Under the pieces are notes generated by a model that made no database searches, had not been told where the DNA came from, and saw nothing but the letters and a program-made list of their open reading frames with translations. A stretch of 64,000 nt of DNA from Bacteroidota bacterium (lineage in GTDB: Bacteria; Bacteroidota; Ignavibacteria; Palsa-1295), in the NCBI GenBank assembly GCA_030706745.1, contig JAUZNX010000001.1, positions 372,001 through 436,000 of the forward strand. The letters are read 5' to 3'. Both the position numbers and the translations under genes were made by a program. How positions within the stretch are numbered: the stretch's first letter is position 1; each line of letters starts with the position of its first letter. Of the stretch, positions 1 to 8,110 are shown in pieces.

Positions 1-2
1 TC

Positions 3-1736
3 GCGCTTCGAGGCAACTGTGTGCAGCCTCGGTTATCCTGCTCTTCGAGCATGCTCGATATTCTGCTCGATACCACGAAGGCCTGCTCGCTTCGGGATTC
101 CATTCTGGTGTTTCGCAATACAGGCTGCGATACGATTACGATCGATTCGAATGCGTCGCAGTGGTCGCCGGGATGGAGCGCGGTCGATCCACCATTCCCG
201 CTTGTACTCGCGCCGGATAGCAGCTTTACCGTGCGGGTACACTTCGCTCCGAAGACACCGGGCAATAGCACCCAATATATTACCTATTTCTTCGATGCGG
301 TCGGGAAGAAGGATGTGGCGAGCCAGCGAATGCGGCTCACCACGATGGCCGTGCCCGGCACCGGCATTCTGGATGTGCCTAGTATGTCCCTAAAGGCGGG
401 AAGCTTCTCCTTCTGCGTGGGAGATACAACGGTCTACGACACCATTAAGAATACTGGTTGCGATACACTTTTGCTCTCGAAGGGGCAACTTCAAGGTGAT
501 GCGACGTTTACACTGCTCACACCATTGCCTTCGCAGCTTGCGCCAGACTCCGTGGCCATCATCTCCATTCACTTCTCGCCGCGCACCAAAGGCGCGCACG
601 CGGCACAGCTTCTATTTGATTCGCATAGCCTCCACGGCGGAGATACCGTGCGCAAAACTGCCATCGCCATGAGCGGCACGGGGTTGCGTGGCACGATGAT
701 GCTCGCGTGCGACAAATCCACTCTCGATCTCGGCACCACCCCCATCTGTCAGGAGCGCGACACGTTCGTCGTGATTCAGAACACCGGCTGCGACACGGTG
801 TGCGATTCATCGGTCACTCTCCAACAGGGCACATTCCAACTTGCAAAGCCGTGGAGCGCGCGGTGCCTCGCGCCGGGCGAGCGGGATACCGTGTGGCTTG
901 TTTCGAGATTGGACACGAATGGACATGCTGGACAGAATCTGGCGACGCTAACGATTGCCTCGAACGCAGACACCGCACTGCCGCCTATCACATTGACGCG
1001 CGAGATTCAGTATCCGGCACCGTGGCATCTCACCATCAGCGCGCCGGACAGTGCATACGCCGGCAAGCCAATCACATACCGGCTTATTCAGTCCGCCGCG
1101 GCGGATGCGCTGCCGACAGATGTCACCGCCATCGACTTCGTGCTGCATTACGATGATAACCTGCTGGAGTTCGAGCATGTGGATGAGCCATTCGTTTTGG
1201 CGGGCGCACGCGGCCAGGATGGCCGCGCCACGCGTATGCCGATTCACATCGCGCCGGTACCAACGGACTCCGTTCTTGCGACACTACACTTCTCAGCATT
1301 CCTTGCGCCGAATCAGCACACGAAGCTATCGGTCGATGGCATCACCTTCTCCTCGCAACCCGCGCGCCCATCGGATTGCATTGCGCTCGCGCAGGTGGAT
1401 ACGAGCGCGTTCACTCTTCGCACAACGTGTGGTTCCGATGAGATCACGCGCGAGCTGACTGGCCTACCGCTCACGGTGGATGCGGTCGTGCCAAATCCCT
1501 CGCACAACGAGGTGACGCTGTATTACTCACTGACTGGCTCGGAGACTATTCCAGCAACCATCATGCTTGAGGACGCGCTGGGTCGGACGTGGCTCTCGCA
1601 AATTGTGCAACTCGATGCTGGTGTGCGACAAAGGATCACGCTCGAATTTTCTGGCGTTGCGAGTGGCGTTTATAACGTACGGCTGGCATCGCCTACGATT
1701 GGTGCAAGCGTCGCGAAGAGAATCGTGCGGGAGTAG
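3..1736 (+). CDS. Choice-of-anchor D secreted protein, 5' partial, T9SS sorting domain
   Basis: The reading frame is open to the left edge of the window and no signal peptide is seen, so the true start lies upstream. What remains (about 577 codons) holds repeated immunoglobulin-like 'choice-of-anchor D' modules, recognisable by recurring NTGCDT motifs and LAPDS-type turns, at roughly residues 10-120, 130-210 and 230-320. A cohesin/dockerin-like beta domain follows (about 340-460). The last 85 residues contain VVPNPSHNEV, then LEDALGRT and SGVYNVRLAS, which is the pattern of a T9SS type A sorting domain. It is therefore probably exported across the outer membrane and attached to the surface or released. 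No catalytic motif is seen. It belongs to the same general family as the two large proteins at 44.9-51.2 kb. Confidence 0.85.
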   Translation, partial: ALRGNCVQPRLSCSSSMLDILLDTTKACSLRDSILVFRNTGCDTITIDSNASQWSPGWSAVDPPFPLVLAPDSSFTVRVHFAPKTPGNSTQYITYFFDAVGKKDVASQRMRLTTMAVPGTGILDVPSMSLKAGSFSFCVGDTTVYDTIKNTGCDTLLLSKGQLQGDATFTLLTPLPSQLAPDSVAIISIHFSPRTKGAHAAQLLFDSHSLHGGDTVRKTAIAMSGTGLRGTMMLACDKSTLDLGTTPICQERDTFVVIQNTGCDTVCDSSVTLQQGTFQLAKPWSARCLAPGERDTVWLVSRLDTNGHAGQNLATLTIASNADTALPPITLTREIQYPAPWHLTISAPDSAYAGKPITYRLIQSAAADALPTDVTAIDFVLHYDDNLLEFEHVDEPFVLAGARGQDGRATRMPIHIAPVPTDSVLATLHFSAFLAPNQHTKLSVDGITFSSQPARPSDCIALAQVDTSAFTLRTTCGSDEITRELTGLPLTVDAVVPNPSHNEVTLYYSLTGSETIPATIMLEDALGRTWLSQIVQLDAGVRQRITLEFSGVASGVYNVRLASPTIGASVAKRIVRE

Positions 1737-1739
1737 CGC

Positions 1740-2291
1740 TTACCAGTTCGAAATCACCGCGATCATGATTTGCTCGGCCACCTGATCTTCGGCCTGGTGG
1801 ATTGCCTTCTTTTGGCCGGTCAGGCTTTCAATGATCTGGTAGTTCGCGGTCTGCGAAAAATCGCGCTCCCAAAAGACCTTCTGCTTTTTCTGATCGGTGT
1901 ACTTCGCATGGACGCGAAGCGTGATGCGCTTATCCTTGACCACCTCGCCAACGCTCACGCTGACCGCTTCATCGATGATCCCGTTCGGCGCAATCGAGGC
2001 TTCGAGCAGCGCGTCCGAATTCGATCGGTTCGCCACGCGAAGCGAGCCTTCGTTGGTAAACTTCTGTATCAACAGATCGGTCAGATTTTGCCGCACATCG
2101 GACTGCCCCCATCCCGAGTTATCTTCCACGCCCGGAATCCCGATGGTATGAATATGCGGCGGAATGCTGGAGCCGGTGAAGCTGTAGCAGCCGCTGAGAA
2201 GGAAAATATGAAATATGAAGTATGAAATATGAAGGGATCGGGATTCGACACCTCTGTCACGCTTCAACAAATGATTTATTTCATATTTCAT
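1740..2291 (-). CDS. lptE: LptE-family LPS-assembly lipoprotein
   Basis: 183-residue protein with a lipobox LLSGC followed by YSFTGSSIPPHI and an IPGVEDNS stretch, the pattern of Bacteroidota LptE. LptE is the outer-membrane lipoprotein that plugs LptD during lipopolysaccharide insertion. It lies 16 bp downstream of a sigma-54 activator on the same strand, an order common in Bacteroidota. The N-terminal region is odd: about 30 residues precede the lipobox cysteine, and the ATG (2289-2291) and the hydrophobic stretch ISYFIFHIF are both encoded inside 7-bp tandem repeat arrays (2206-2233 and 2280-2307). No other ATG is available before the lipobox; a TTG start at codon 8 or 9 is possible. The family call is strong, the exact start less so. 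Confidence 0.85.
   Translation of the reverse strand: MKYEINHLLKRDRGVESRSLHISYFIFHIFLLSGCYSFTGSSIPPHIHTIGIPGVEDNSGWGQSDVRQNLTDLLIQKFTNEGSLRVANRSNSDALLEASIAPNGIIDEAVSVSVGEVVKDKRITLRVHAKYTDQKKQKVFWERDFSQTANYQIIESLTGQKKAIHQAEDQVAEQIMIAVISNW
2206..2233. repeat. Heptanucleotide tandem array, arm 1 (atatgaa x4)
   Basis: Four consecutive 7-bp units read atatgaa, atatgaa, gtatgaa, atatgaa. The array lies inside lptE, where the opposite strand encodes the hydrophobic part of the signal peptide. It is the inverse of the array at 2280-2307, with 46 bp between them, so the two can pair as a long hairpin. Confidence 0.9.
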
Positions 2292-2307
2292 ACTTCATAT
2301 CTCATAT
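2280..2307. repeat. Heptanucleotide tandem array, arm 2 (ttcatat x4)
   Basis: Four 7-bp units read ttcatat, ttcatac, ttcatat, ctcatat, the reverse complement of the array at 2206-2233. The array contains the lptE start codon (complement of 2289-2291) and ends directly before the stop codon of the sigma-54 activator gene (complement of 2308-2310). Confidence 0.9.
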
Positions 2308-3582
2308 TTATTCGAGTCCTTTCTCCTTCATTTTGCGATAGAGCGTTCGCTCGCTGATTCCGAGTGCGCGCGCAGCGTGGCGGCGGTTGCCTTGATAATG
2401 TGCAAGCGCTTGTTCGAGCGCTTCGGTCTCGATGATTTCGAGTGGCCGGATCGTCGGGCGGCTATCTCCGTTTGTTGATGGCGGCAGCGCCAGCGTGCCT
2501 GTGCGCGTTGGCGTGCGGCCATCCTGAATCATACTCTTGATGTCGGCGATCTCGTTGCGAAGTTCAATGAGTGCCCGGTAGATGAGCTCGCGCTCGCTCT
2601 GCTCCTTCGGCATGGAGATCGGCGCCGCCGGCAACGGCCGGTTCGCTCGCGTGTCTTGCGCTACACCTCCGTGGCCAATGCCGCCGCCATCCCAAAGATC
2701 TGCAACGCTCGATGCTAGCGCCCGCTCGACGTCGCGTTGCGTGATCACGCATCGGTCGTCCGCTCGCGTGATCGAGCAGACGAGTACGACGAGTTGCTCG
2801 AGTGTGTTGCGCAATTCCCGAATGTTTCCGCGCCACTCGTGATCGATCAGCATTTGTGTCGCGTCCGGTGTAAGCTGCGGCATCTGCGGCTTGCCACTGG
2901 CGTCGACAATGTGATGTCTGCGAACGAACTCGCCAAGCATCGTCTCGATCAAGAATGGAATATCTTCACGCCGGTTGCGCAACGGCGGAATGCGGAGCAT
3001 CACCGCGCGCAGGCGATAATAGAGATCGCTCCGGAACGTCCCGGCGCGGACATCGTATTCGAGATCGCGATTGGTCGCCGCGATGATGCGCGCGTCGGTG
3101 GTGATCTGTGTGGTCGATCCAACGCGGGTGAACTTGCCGGTCTCGAGTACCCGCAAAAGCTTCACCTGCAAAGCGAGCGGCATTTCACCGATCTCATCTA
3201 AGAAGAGCGTACCCGATTGCGCGGCTTCGAAAAATCCTTTGCGCTGCCCGACCGCTCCGGTGAACGAGCCTTTCTCGTGGCCGAACAATTCGGACTCGAT
3301 CAGCCCTTCCGGTATCGCACCGCAATTGACCGTTACGAATGGACCCTTGCGTCCGCTCAAATCGTGAATCAACTCCGCGAAGACCTCCTTGCCGGTGCCG
3401 CTCTCCCCGGTGATGAGGACGGTGATCGCCGTCGGCGCGACGACTCGCACGACGGAGACGAGTTCGCGCATTTCTTCGCTCGCCGCGATGATATGATCGG
3501 GCAAGGGGACGCTCAGGCTGCGCGGAAGCGCGACCTCGGGGAGAATATGAGCGAGCGAGCGGGATGTGCTGATTTCTGCCAT
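2308..3582 (-). CDS. Sigma-54-dependent Fis-family transcriptional activator
   Basis: 424 residues from the ATG at 3582, chosen because the longer frame would overlap the divergent aminopeptidase gene. An AAA+ sigma-54 interaction domain fills the first two thirds: Walker A GESGTGKE, the L1 loop ELFGHEKGSFTGA (GSFTGA instead of the usual GAFTGA), Walker B GTLFLDEIGE, and the AAATNRDLE sensor region. A Fis-type helix-turn-helix closes the protein (NRRHAARALGISERTLYRK). There is no receiver or GAF domain at the N-terminus, only about 45 residues, so activity may be set by a separate partner or by expression level. The gene runs directly into lptE and is probably co-transcribed with it. Target promoters are not identifiable here. 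Confidence 0.92.
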   Translation of the reverse strand: MAEISTSRSLAHILPEVALPRSLSVPLPDHIIAASEEMRELVSVVRVVAPTAITVLITGESGTGKEVFAELIHDLSGRKGPFVTVNCGAIPEGLIESELFGHEKGSFTGAVGQRKGFFEAAQSGTLFLDEIGEMPLALQVKLLRVLETGKFTRVGSTTQITTDARIIAATNRDLEYDVRAGTFRSDLYYRLRAVMLRIPPLRNRREDIPFLIETMLGEFVRRHHIVDASGKPQMPQLTPDATQMLIDHEWRGNIRELRNTLEQLVVLVCSITRADDRCVITQRDVERALASSVADLWDGGGIGHGGVAQDTRANRPLPAAPISMPKEQSERELIYRALIELRNEIADIKSMIQDGRTPTRTGTLALPPSTNGDSRPTIRPLEIIETEALEQALAHYQGNRRHAARALGISERTLYRKMKEKGLE

Positions 3583-3632
3583 TTTGTCAGATGCAAGAAC
3601 TTCTTCTGTCTGCTTATGAGTTCGGCATTCCG

Positions 3633-5600
3633 ATGAGAAGCTCATTACAGGTCGTTTTAGCGGTGTTTTTATTGGGCGGGTTGTCTCACCGCGCAACTGG
3701 CCAAATTCCTGCCAAAGGCTATCACGCCATCTCCTACAATGCTACGGTCAAGCTGGACCGGCAAGCCGATTCGCTATGGGGTGTTGTGACCATGACGGGC
3801 CGGACATCAGAGAGCTTGACTGGAATTCGTCAATACGCTTTGTATATCCAGGTCGATAGTGTTTTCGTAAATGGCAGCCGCGCCGTTGTTCGGGTACTTC
3901 CTGATAGCTCCTTAATGTATGGCGGGTATTTCGCGCTCTCTCCAAGTGCTATCGACAGCGGCAATCTCTTCACAGTGACGACTTACTACCACGGCAAAGG
4001 CATGCCCGAGCAGCAAGGTACGCTCCACTGGGGAGGCGTGACCGACGAGGACACAATGATGTTTGCGATGGGCGTCGGCTTCAACGCGCCCTACACTTCC
4101 TGCACGCGGCACTGGATGCCCTGCTACGATCTGCCGGACGATAAGCCGGACTCAGTCGACCTAACGTTCATTTGTCGGGATAGCGATGTGACAGCTTCGA
4201 ACGGGTTGCTCGTCAGCAACACTGTAGCAAACGGCTGGCGGACGATGCACTGGCACATCAGCCATCCGATTGCGACGTATTTGCTCACGTTTGCGACGGG
4301 ACCCTACACCATAGATAATGTTCCGAACTCGCTGAACAAGCCATTTCAGGTCTTTGCGTTGCAACGCGATAGTGCTAAAGCTGCGGTGGACATGCGCGCG
4401 CGCGTGCGAGACATACTCGCGTTTTATGATTCACTCTTCGGCACATATCCATTCGAGAAGGTCGGCTATGTCATCACGCCCATCGGCTCGATGGAACATC
4501 AGACCATGATCTCGCTCGATAAGGGCGTGCTCATCGGCGATTCAGCGAAAATGGCAAGCAGCACCGGAGGCGGGAGCACCACTGCAATCCATGAACTCGC
4601 GCATCAGTGGTGGGGCGACTGGGTGACGTGCAAGACGTTCGACGATGCGTGGCTCAATGAAGGATTTGCGACATACTGCGAGGCGCTCTCGCTCGAACAT
4701 CTCTTCGGGCGCTCGGTATATCTTGCGACGCAACACTCGAACATCGCCATTTCCAAGTACCCGGCAGTAAATGCTCTGCCACTTTTCGGCGCCGCGACTG
4801 CGGACAATCACAGCAATAACTATCCCTCTACAATTTATCAAAAGGGCGCGGCCGTTCTCGGGATGCTCCGGCAGTATCTCGGCGATTCTACGTTCTTCAA
4901 ATGTGTCCGTTACTACGGTCGCGTGCATGCATATTCCACTGCTACCAGTTTCGATATGCAGCAAGACTTTAAAGAGATCAGTGGTCAGGATTTGTCGTGG
5001 TTCTGGAAAGAGTGGGTCTATGGTATTGGGTTTCCGAAGGATACGATCGTGTGGTACCGAAGACAGACTGGTGCGCCGATTGAATTTCATCAGAAGTTTA
5101 ACAATGCCGGCATGCCATACTTCCGAGTGCCGATTCCAGTGCGCGGGTACAGCAATGGTAGTCCAAAAGATGTCATCGTTTGGATGGACTCGACCCAAAA
5201 GAGTCAGGATTTCGCAAACTTTGGGTTCATGCCAGACTCGATCAAGATCGACCCGGATGGACTACTGTTGATGACGACAATGAAGATGACGTATTCTGCA
5301 TCAGTCGGTACTACAATGGTGGAGGTCAGTGTTCCTGCCACTCGTCTTCGAGTATTTCCCAATCCCAACAACCAGGACTTGCTTTCGTACTCTATCGACT
5401 ATCCGAATGCGTCTGGCGATCTCTTACTCATACTTTTCGATGACGCTGGTCATCAAGTACGCACTTGGACTCGTACGATAACCAAGACTATCATTCAAGA
5501 TAGCTTGAATATTGCCGGACTGAGCGCTGGTAATTATCGGTTGTACGTTCGGATACCAAATGAATTCTCTGTTTCAACCGGCGTAACAATAAGTCGCTAA
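3633..5600 (+). CDS. M1-family zinc aminopeptidase with T9SS sorting domain
   Basis: 655 residues from the ATG at 3633, which gives a clean signal peptide (MRSSLQVVLAVFLLGGLSHRA); an in-frame ATG 42 bp earlier would bury it. The gluzincin site is intact: H320-E321-x-x-H324 in HELAHQWWGDW and the third ligand E343 in LNEGFATYCE. The exopeptidase motif GxMEN appears as GSMEH (285-289). The C-terminal about 80 residues begin with LRVFPNPNN and end in a beta-rich T9SS type A domain. It is likely an exported peptidase that trims N-terminal residues from peptides outside the cell. It diverges from the sigma-54 activator across 50 bp, and its stop overlaps the next start (TAATG). Confidence 0.93.
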   Translation: MRSSLQVVLAVFLLGGLSHRATGQIPAKGYHAISYNATVKLDRQADSLWGVVTMTGRTSESLTGIRQYALYIQVDSVFVNGSRAVVRVLPDSSLMYGGYFALSPSAIDSGNLFTVTTYYHGKGMPEQQGTLHWGGVTDEDTMMFAMGVGFNAPYTSCTRHWMPCYDLPDDKPDSVDLTFICRDSDVTASNGLLVSNTVANGWRTMHWHISHPIATYLLTFATGPYTIDNVPNSLNKPFQVFALQRDSAKAAVDMRARVRDILAFYDSLFGTYPFEKVGYVITPIGSMEHQTMISLDKGVLIGDSAKMASSTGGGSTTAIHELAHQWWGDWVTCKTFDDAWLNEGFATYCEALSLEHLFGRSVYLATQHSNIAISKYPAVNALPLFGAATADNHSNNYPSTIYQKGAAVLGMLRQYLGDSTFFKCVRYYGRVHAYSTATSFDMQQDFKEISGQDLSWFWKEWVYGIGFPKDTIVWYRRQTGAPIEFHQKFNNAGMPYFRVPIPVRGYSNGSPKDVIVWMDSTQKSQDFANFGFMPDSIKIDPDGLLLMTTMKMTYSASVGTTMVEVSVPATRLRVFPNPNNQDLLSYSIDYPNASGDLLLILFDDAGHQVRTWTRTITKTIIQDSLNIAGLSAGNYRLYVRIPNEFSVSTGVTISR

Positions 5601-5863
5601 TGTCTCTCCACATCTCCAAAGAGCACGACACCGAACTGGCGCGACAAGCCTACGCGGCGGTTGCGGATGTACCGACCGTTGAAGAGAACGACCGCAACCG
5701 GTTAGGCTATCACGTTTGGCTTTATCTTCGAGGTGAACTCACAACGCTCGAAGAGGCGGTGCGGATGGCGCGCTCGCGGTTCAAGCCGAGATCGCTGCCG
5801 CAGGAGGATGTCGTGAATATCGTTTCTTCGGCTCTGGAGAAGCTTCGCGCGGAGGCCGTGTAG
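5600..5863 (+). CDS. Small hypothetical protein, translationally coupled
   Basis: 87-residue, soluble, charged protein with no signal peptide or membrane segment. Its ATG overlaps the stop of the aminopeptidase gene (TAATG), suggesting coupled translation. I do not recognise the family. The predicted fold is mostly helical, with two acidic/arginine-rich helices separated by a proline. The last two codons before the stop (GTG TAG) belong to a 27-bp palindrome arm, so the natural C-terminus may have been altered by insertion of that element. Confidence 0.7.
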   Translation: MSLHISKEHDTELARQAYAAVADVPTVEENDRNRLGYHVWLYLRGELTTLEEAVRMARSRFKPRSLPQEDVVNIVSSALEKLRAEAV

Positions 5864-5932
5864 CGCACGCTTTCGCTTGCGCGAATACTCGGTGTTTCGA
5901 GGCGCTCGCGCAAGCGAAAGCGTGCGCTACAC
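5858..5932. repeat. 27-bp perfect inverted repeat between convergent genes
   Basis: Left arm 5858-5884 begins gtgtagcgcacgctttcg; right arm 5906-5932 is its exact reverse complement; the loop is 21 bp. Each outer end reads GTGTAG and provides the last codon and stop of the flanking convergent gene (small hypothetical on plus, meaB on minus). It could act as a bidirectional terminator, although there is no U-tract, or it may be a mobile REP/MITE-like palindrome. Confidence 0.95.
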
Positions 5933-6868
5933 TTTTGTCAACTCTCGCGCCACATCGAAGCTCGTTGTCTCATGCGCGGAGATGCGAATGAGTTCTTGTT
6001 CGAGTCTCGCCGATCGCTCGGCGGTCCAGAAATCCGTGTGAAGCATGAGTTCGACGAGTTCGTGGACTCGCTCGCGCTCGCGCTCGATACGGCGCGTGGC
6101 CAGTTCACCGGTCTTGAGTAGATGTTCCCGATGTTTTTCGATGTTCGAAAGTATGTGGTCTATGCCTTCGTTCTTGCTGGCGGCGGCCTTGATGACGGGT
6201 GGAATCCACTCGTCTTCTTTGTGGGTGACGCGGAATGTGAGAATTGTCGTCAGCGCGCGGACAGCTTGATCCGCGCCTTCACGGTCGCACTTGTTTACGA
6301 CGAAGAAATCGGCAATTTCCATCAGTCCGGATTTCATCGCTTGTACGGCATCGCCGCTTTCCGGTACGAGCACAACGACGGTTGTGTCCGCCGCCTTTGC
6401 AATATCCAACTCGGATTGTCCCACGCCGACCGTTTCGAAGAGTACAAAATCAAATCCGGCGGCATCCAGCACGTCAGCAGCATCTTTTGCTTTCGAAGAA
6501 AGTCCGCCGAGCGAGCCACGCGTAGCCATCGAGCGAACATACACACCGGGGTCCATCGAGACCTCCTGCATCCGAATGCGATCGCCGAGCAGAGCGCCTC
6601 CGGTAAATGGCGAAGTCGGATCGACAGCCAGAATGCCGACAGTTTTACCCAAAGAGCGGATGAGTTTTGTCAGCTCGGAGGTGATGGTTGATTTCCCTGC
6701 GCCAGGTGGGCCGGTGATTCCCACGCGATACGCGTGGCCCAGCCGCGGAGCTAACTCACGAAGAAGCGCTCCGGCATCTTCGCGGTCGTTTTCGACACGA
6801 GAAATTGCTCGGGCAACCGCGAGCCTGTCATGCGTCGAAAGTCGTCGGGCGAGTTCGGAAGAAGTCAT
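5927..6868 (-). CDS. meaB: Methylmalonyl-CoA mutase-associated GTPase MeaB (ArgK family)
   Basis: 313-residue G3E-type P-loop GTPase. The P-loop GPPGAGKST is at about 53-61, then DPTSPFTGGALLGDRIRM, the switch/Walker B-like ETVGVGQSE, and the base-recognition motif NKCD. MeaB proteins gate cofactor loading and protect B12-dependent mutases such as methylmalonyl-CoA mutase. No mutase subunit gene is in the window, so its partner is elsewhere. The final codons (GTG TAG) come from the palindrome at 5858-5932. It may be co-transcribed with the acyltransferase gene upstream (gap about 100 bp). The family call is secure. Confidence 0.95.
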   Translation of the reverse strand: MTSSELARRLSTHDRLAVARAISRVENDREDAGALLRELAPRLGHAYRVGITGPPGAGKSTITSELTKLIRSLGKTVGILAVDPTSPFTGGALLGDRIRMQEVSMDPGVYVRSMATRGSLGGLSSKAKDAADVLDAAGFDFVLFETVGVGQSELDIAKAADTTVVVLVPESGDAVQAMKSGLMEIADFFVVNKCDREGADQAVRALTTILTFRVTHKEDEWIPPVIKAAASKNEGIDHILSNIEKHREHLLKTGELATRRIERERERVHELVELMLHTDFWTAERSARLEQELIRISAHETTSFDVARELTKV

Positions 6869-6973
6869 GGGCAGCGATAAACACTTATCGCCGCCCGGAG
6901 GTGCGATCTTATTGCGAAAGCTGCTTTAGACGGATTCTCATGGTGGCGCCGGCATCATCGGCATAATCCCGGT

Positions 6974-8104
6974 TCAAAGCGTCTTCTTATAAACCCGATA
7001 CGTTTTGTATTTCTCGCCGTTCATCATCTGCGCGGCGCGGTTCATCTGCGTGTTACTCTCCTGGACCCACGAGGCTTCGCCATACTTATAGCCTTTGCGT
7101 TTTGCAGCTTCCATTGTGGCGCTATAGAGCAACGCATCGACTCCCCGATTACGATACTCTTTGAGTACGCCAAGCACGATAATGCGGACCGTATCAATGG
7201 CCTTCTTCTTCGTGAATAAATTCCAGAGTGCAATCGGAAGATTCAACATGCCGCGCGGAATCCGAATCCCCGCATGGAATGCCTGATTGACATCCGGCAG
7301 GGAGAGCGCAAACCCAATCGGTTTGCCTTCGACCTCGGCAAAGAAGATCAGATTCGGATCGTATATCGGCTTAAGGTCCTTAGCGAGAAAATCGAACTCC
7401 GCATCCGTCATTGGGAAGAATCCTCGATTCTCCCAGGCCGTATTATAGATGTATTTGATAAGATCCAACTCAGCATTGAATCGCTTCGGATTCATTGGTC
7501 GAATCGTGATCTTGTTGCGCTCGCGCAAGGCGCTGGCAACGCGCATGAGCTTATCACTCCGCGCTGTTTCCTGTGAGAGCAGCCACGCATAGAGATCGTG
7601 GTCCTTCGCATAGCCATTCTGTTCGAAGAGCGACGCATAGTAAGGAGGATTGTACGTTAGCAGCAGCACCGGCGGCCGGCTAAAGCCCTCGATCAGCAGC
7701 CCATACTCATCATTCGAGGATGGATTGGCGGGGCCATAGGCGACCTTCATTCCATTCTCACGCAAGTAGCGCTCGGCTGGCTCGAATAGCGCGTTAGCGA
7801 CATCCGGATCGTTGATGGATTCATAGAATCCAAAAAAGCCCGCTTGCTCGTTCTGGGCCTTGATATAATTATCGTTGATCGATGCGCCTATTCGTCCGAC
7901 AATCTTGCCATCTCGCTCGGCAGTCCAAAAGCGGATGTTCGTGTGCTGATAGAACGGGTTCTTCGCAGTGTCGATCAGCTTCATCCGGTCCATCTCCATC
8001 GGTGGTACCCAGTTCGGATCGCTGCCATAAATATCCCAGACCATCCGAACGAAGCGGAGCCTGTCCGCTTTGGACACAACTTCTCGAACGTCGATCTTGC
8101 TCAT
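6974..8104 (-). CDS. GNAT-like acyltransferase, paralogue of the C-terminal half of the SPT fusion
   Basis: 376-residue soluble protein that aligns along its whole length with residues about 416-808 of the fusion at 13.7-16.1 kb. Shared landmarks are DKLRFVR/DRLRFVR, NWVPP(M/L)EMDRM, GFxGFY(E/D)SINDxxVANALF, the GPxxPSxND motif and the closing KxYRVY(K/E)KxL. The tail has a GNAT-like core (GVLKEYRNRGVDALLY, an acyl-CoA-binding-loop-like RNRG). The donor and acceptor are not known from sequence. Because its twin is fused to serine palmitoyltransferase, an N-acyltransferase role in sphingolipid synthesis is plausible but is inference. It starts 6 bp after the stop of the upstream secreted protein gene and is likely in the same transcript. 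Confidence 0.8.
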   Translation of the reverse strand: MSKIDVREVVSKADRLRFVRMVWDIYGSDPNWVPPMEMDRMKLIDTAKNPFYQHTNIRFWTAERDGKIVGRIGASINDNYIKAQNEQAGFFGFYESINDPDVANALFEPAERYLRENGMKVAYGPANPSSNDEYGLLIEGFSRPPVLLLTYNPPYYASLFEQNGYAKDHDLYAWLLSQETARSDKLMRVASALRERNKITIRPMNPKRFNAELDLIKYIYNTAWENRGFFPMTDAEFDFLAKDLKPIYDPNLIFFAEVEGKPIGFALSLPDVNQAFHAGIRIPRGMLNLPIALWNLFTKKKAIDTVRIIVLGVLKEYRNRGVDALLYSATMEAAKRKGYKYGEASWVQESNTQMNRAAQMMNGEKYKTYRVYKKTL

Positions 8105-8110
8105 GCTATT

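Noticed and set aside
5858-5932. Ordinary intrinsic terminator only
   Set aside because: The stem is far longer (27 bp, perfect) than usual terminators and lacks a U-tract in either direction, so I report it as a palindromic repeat.
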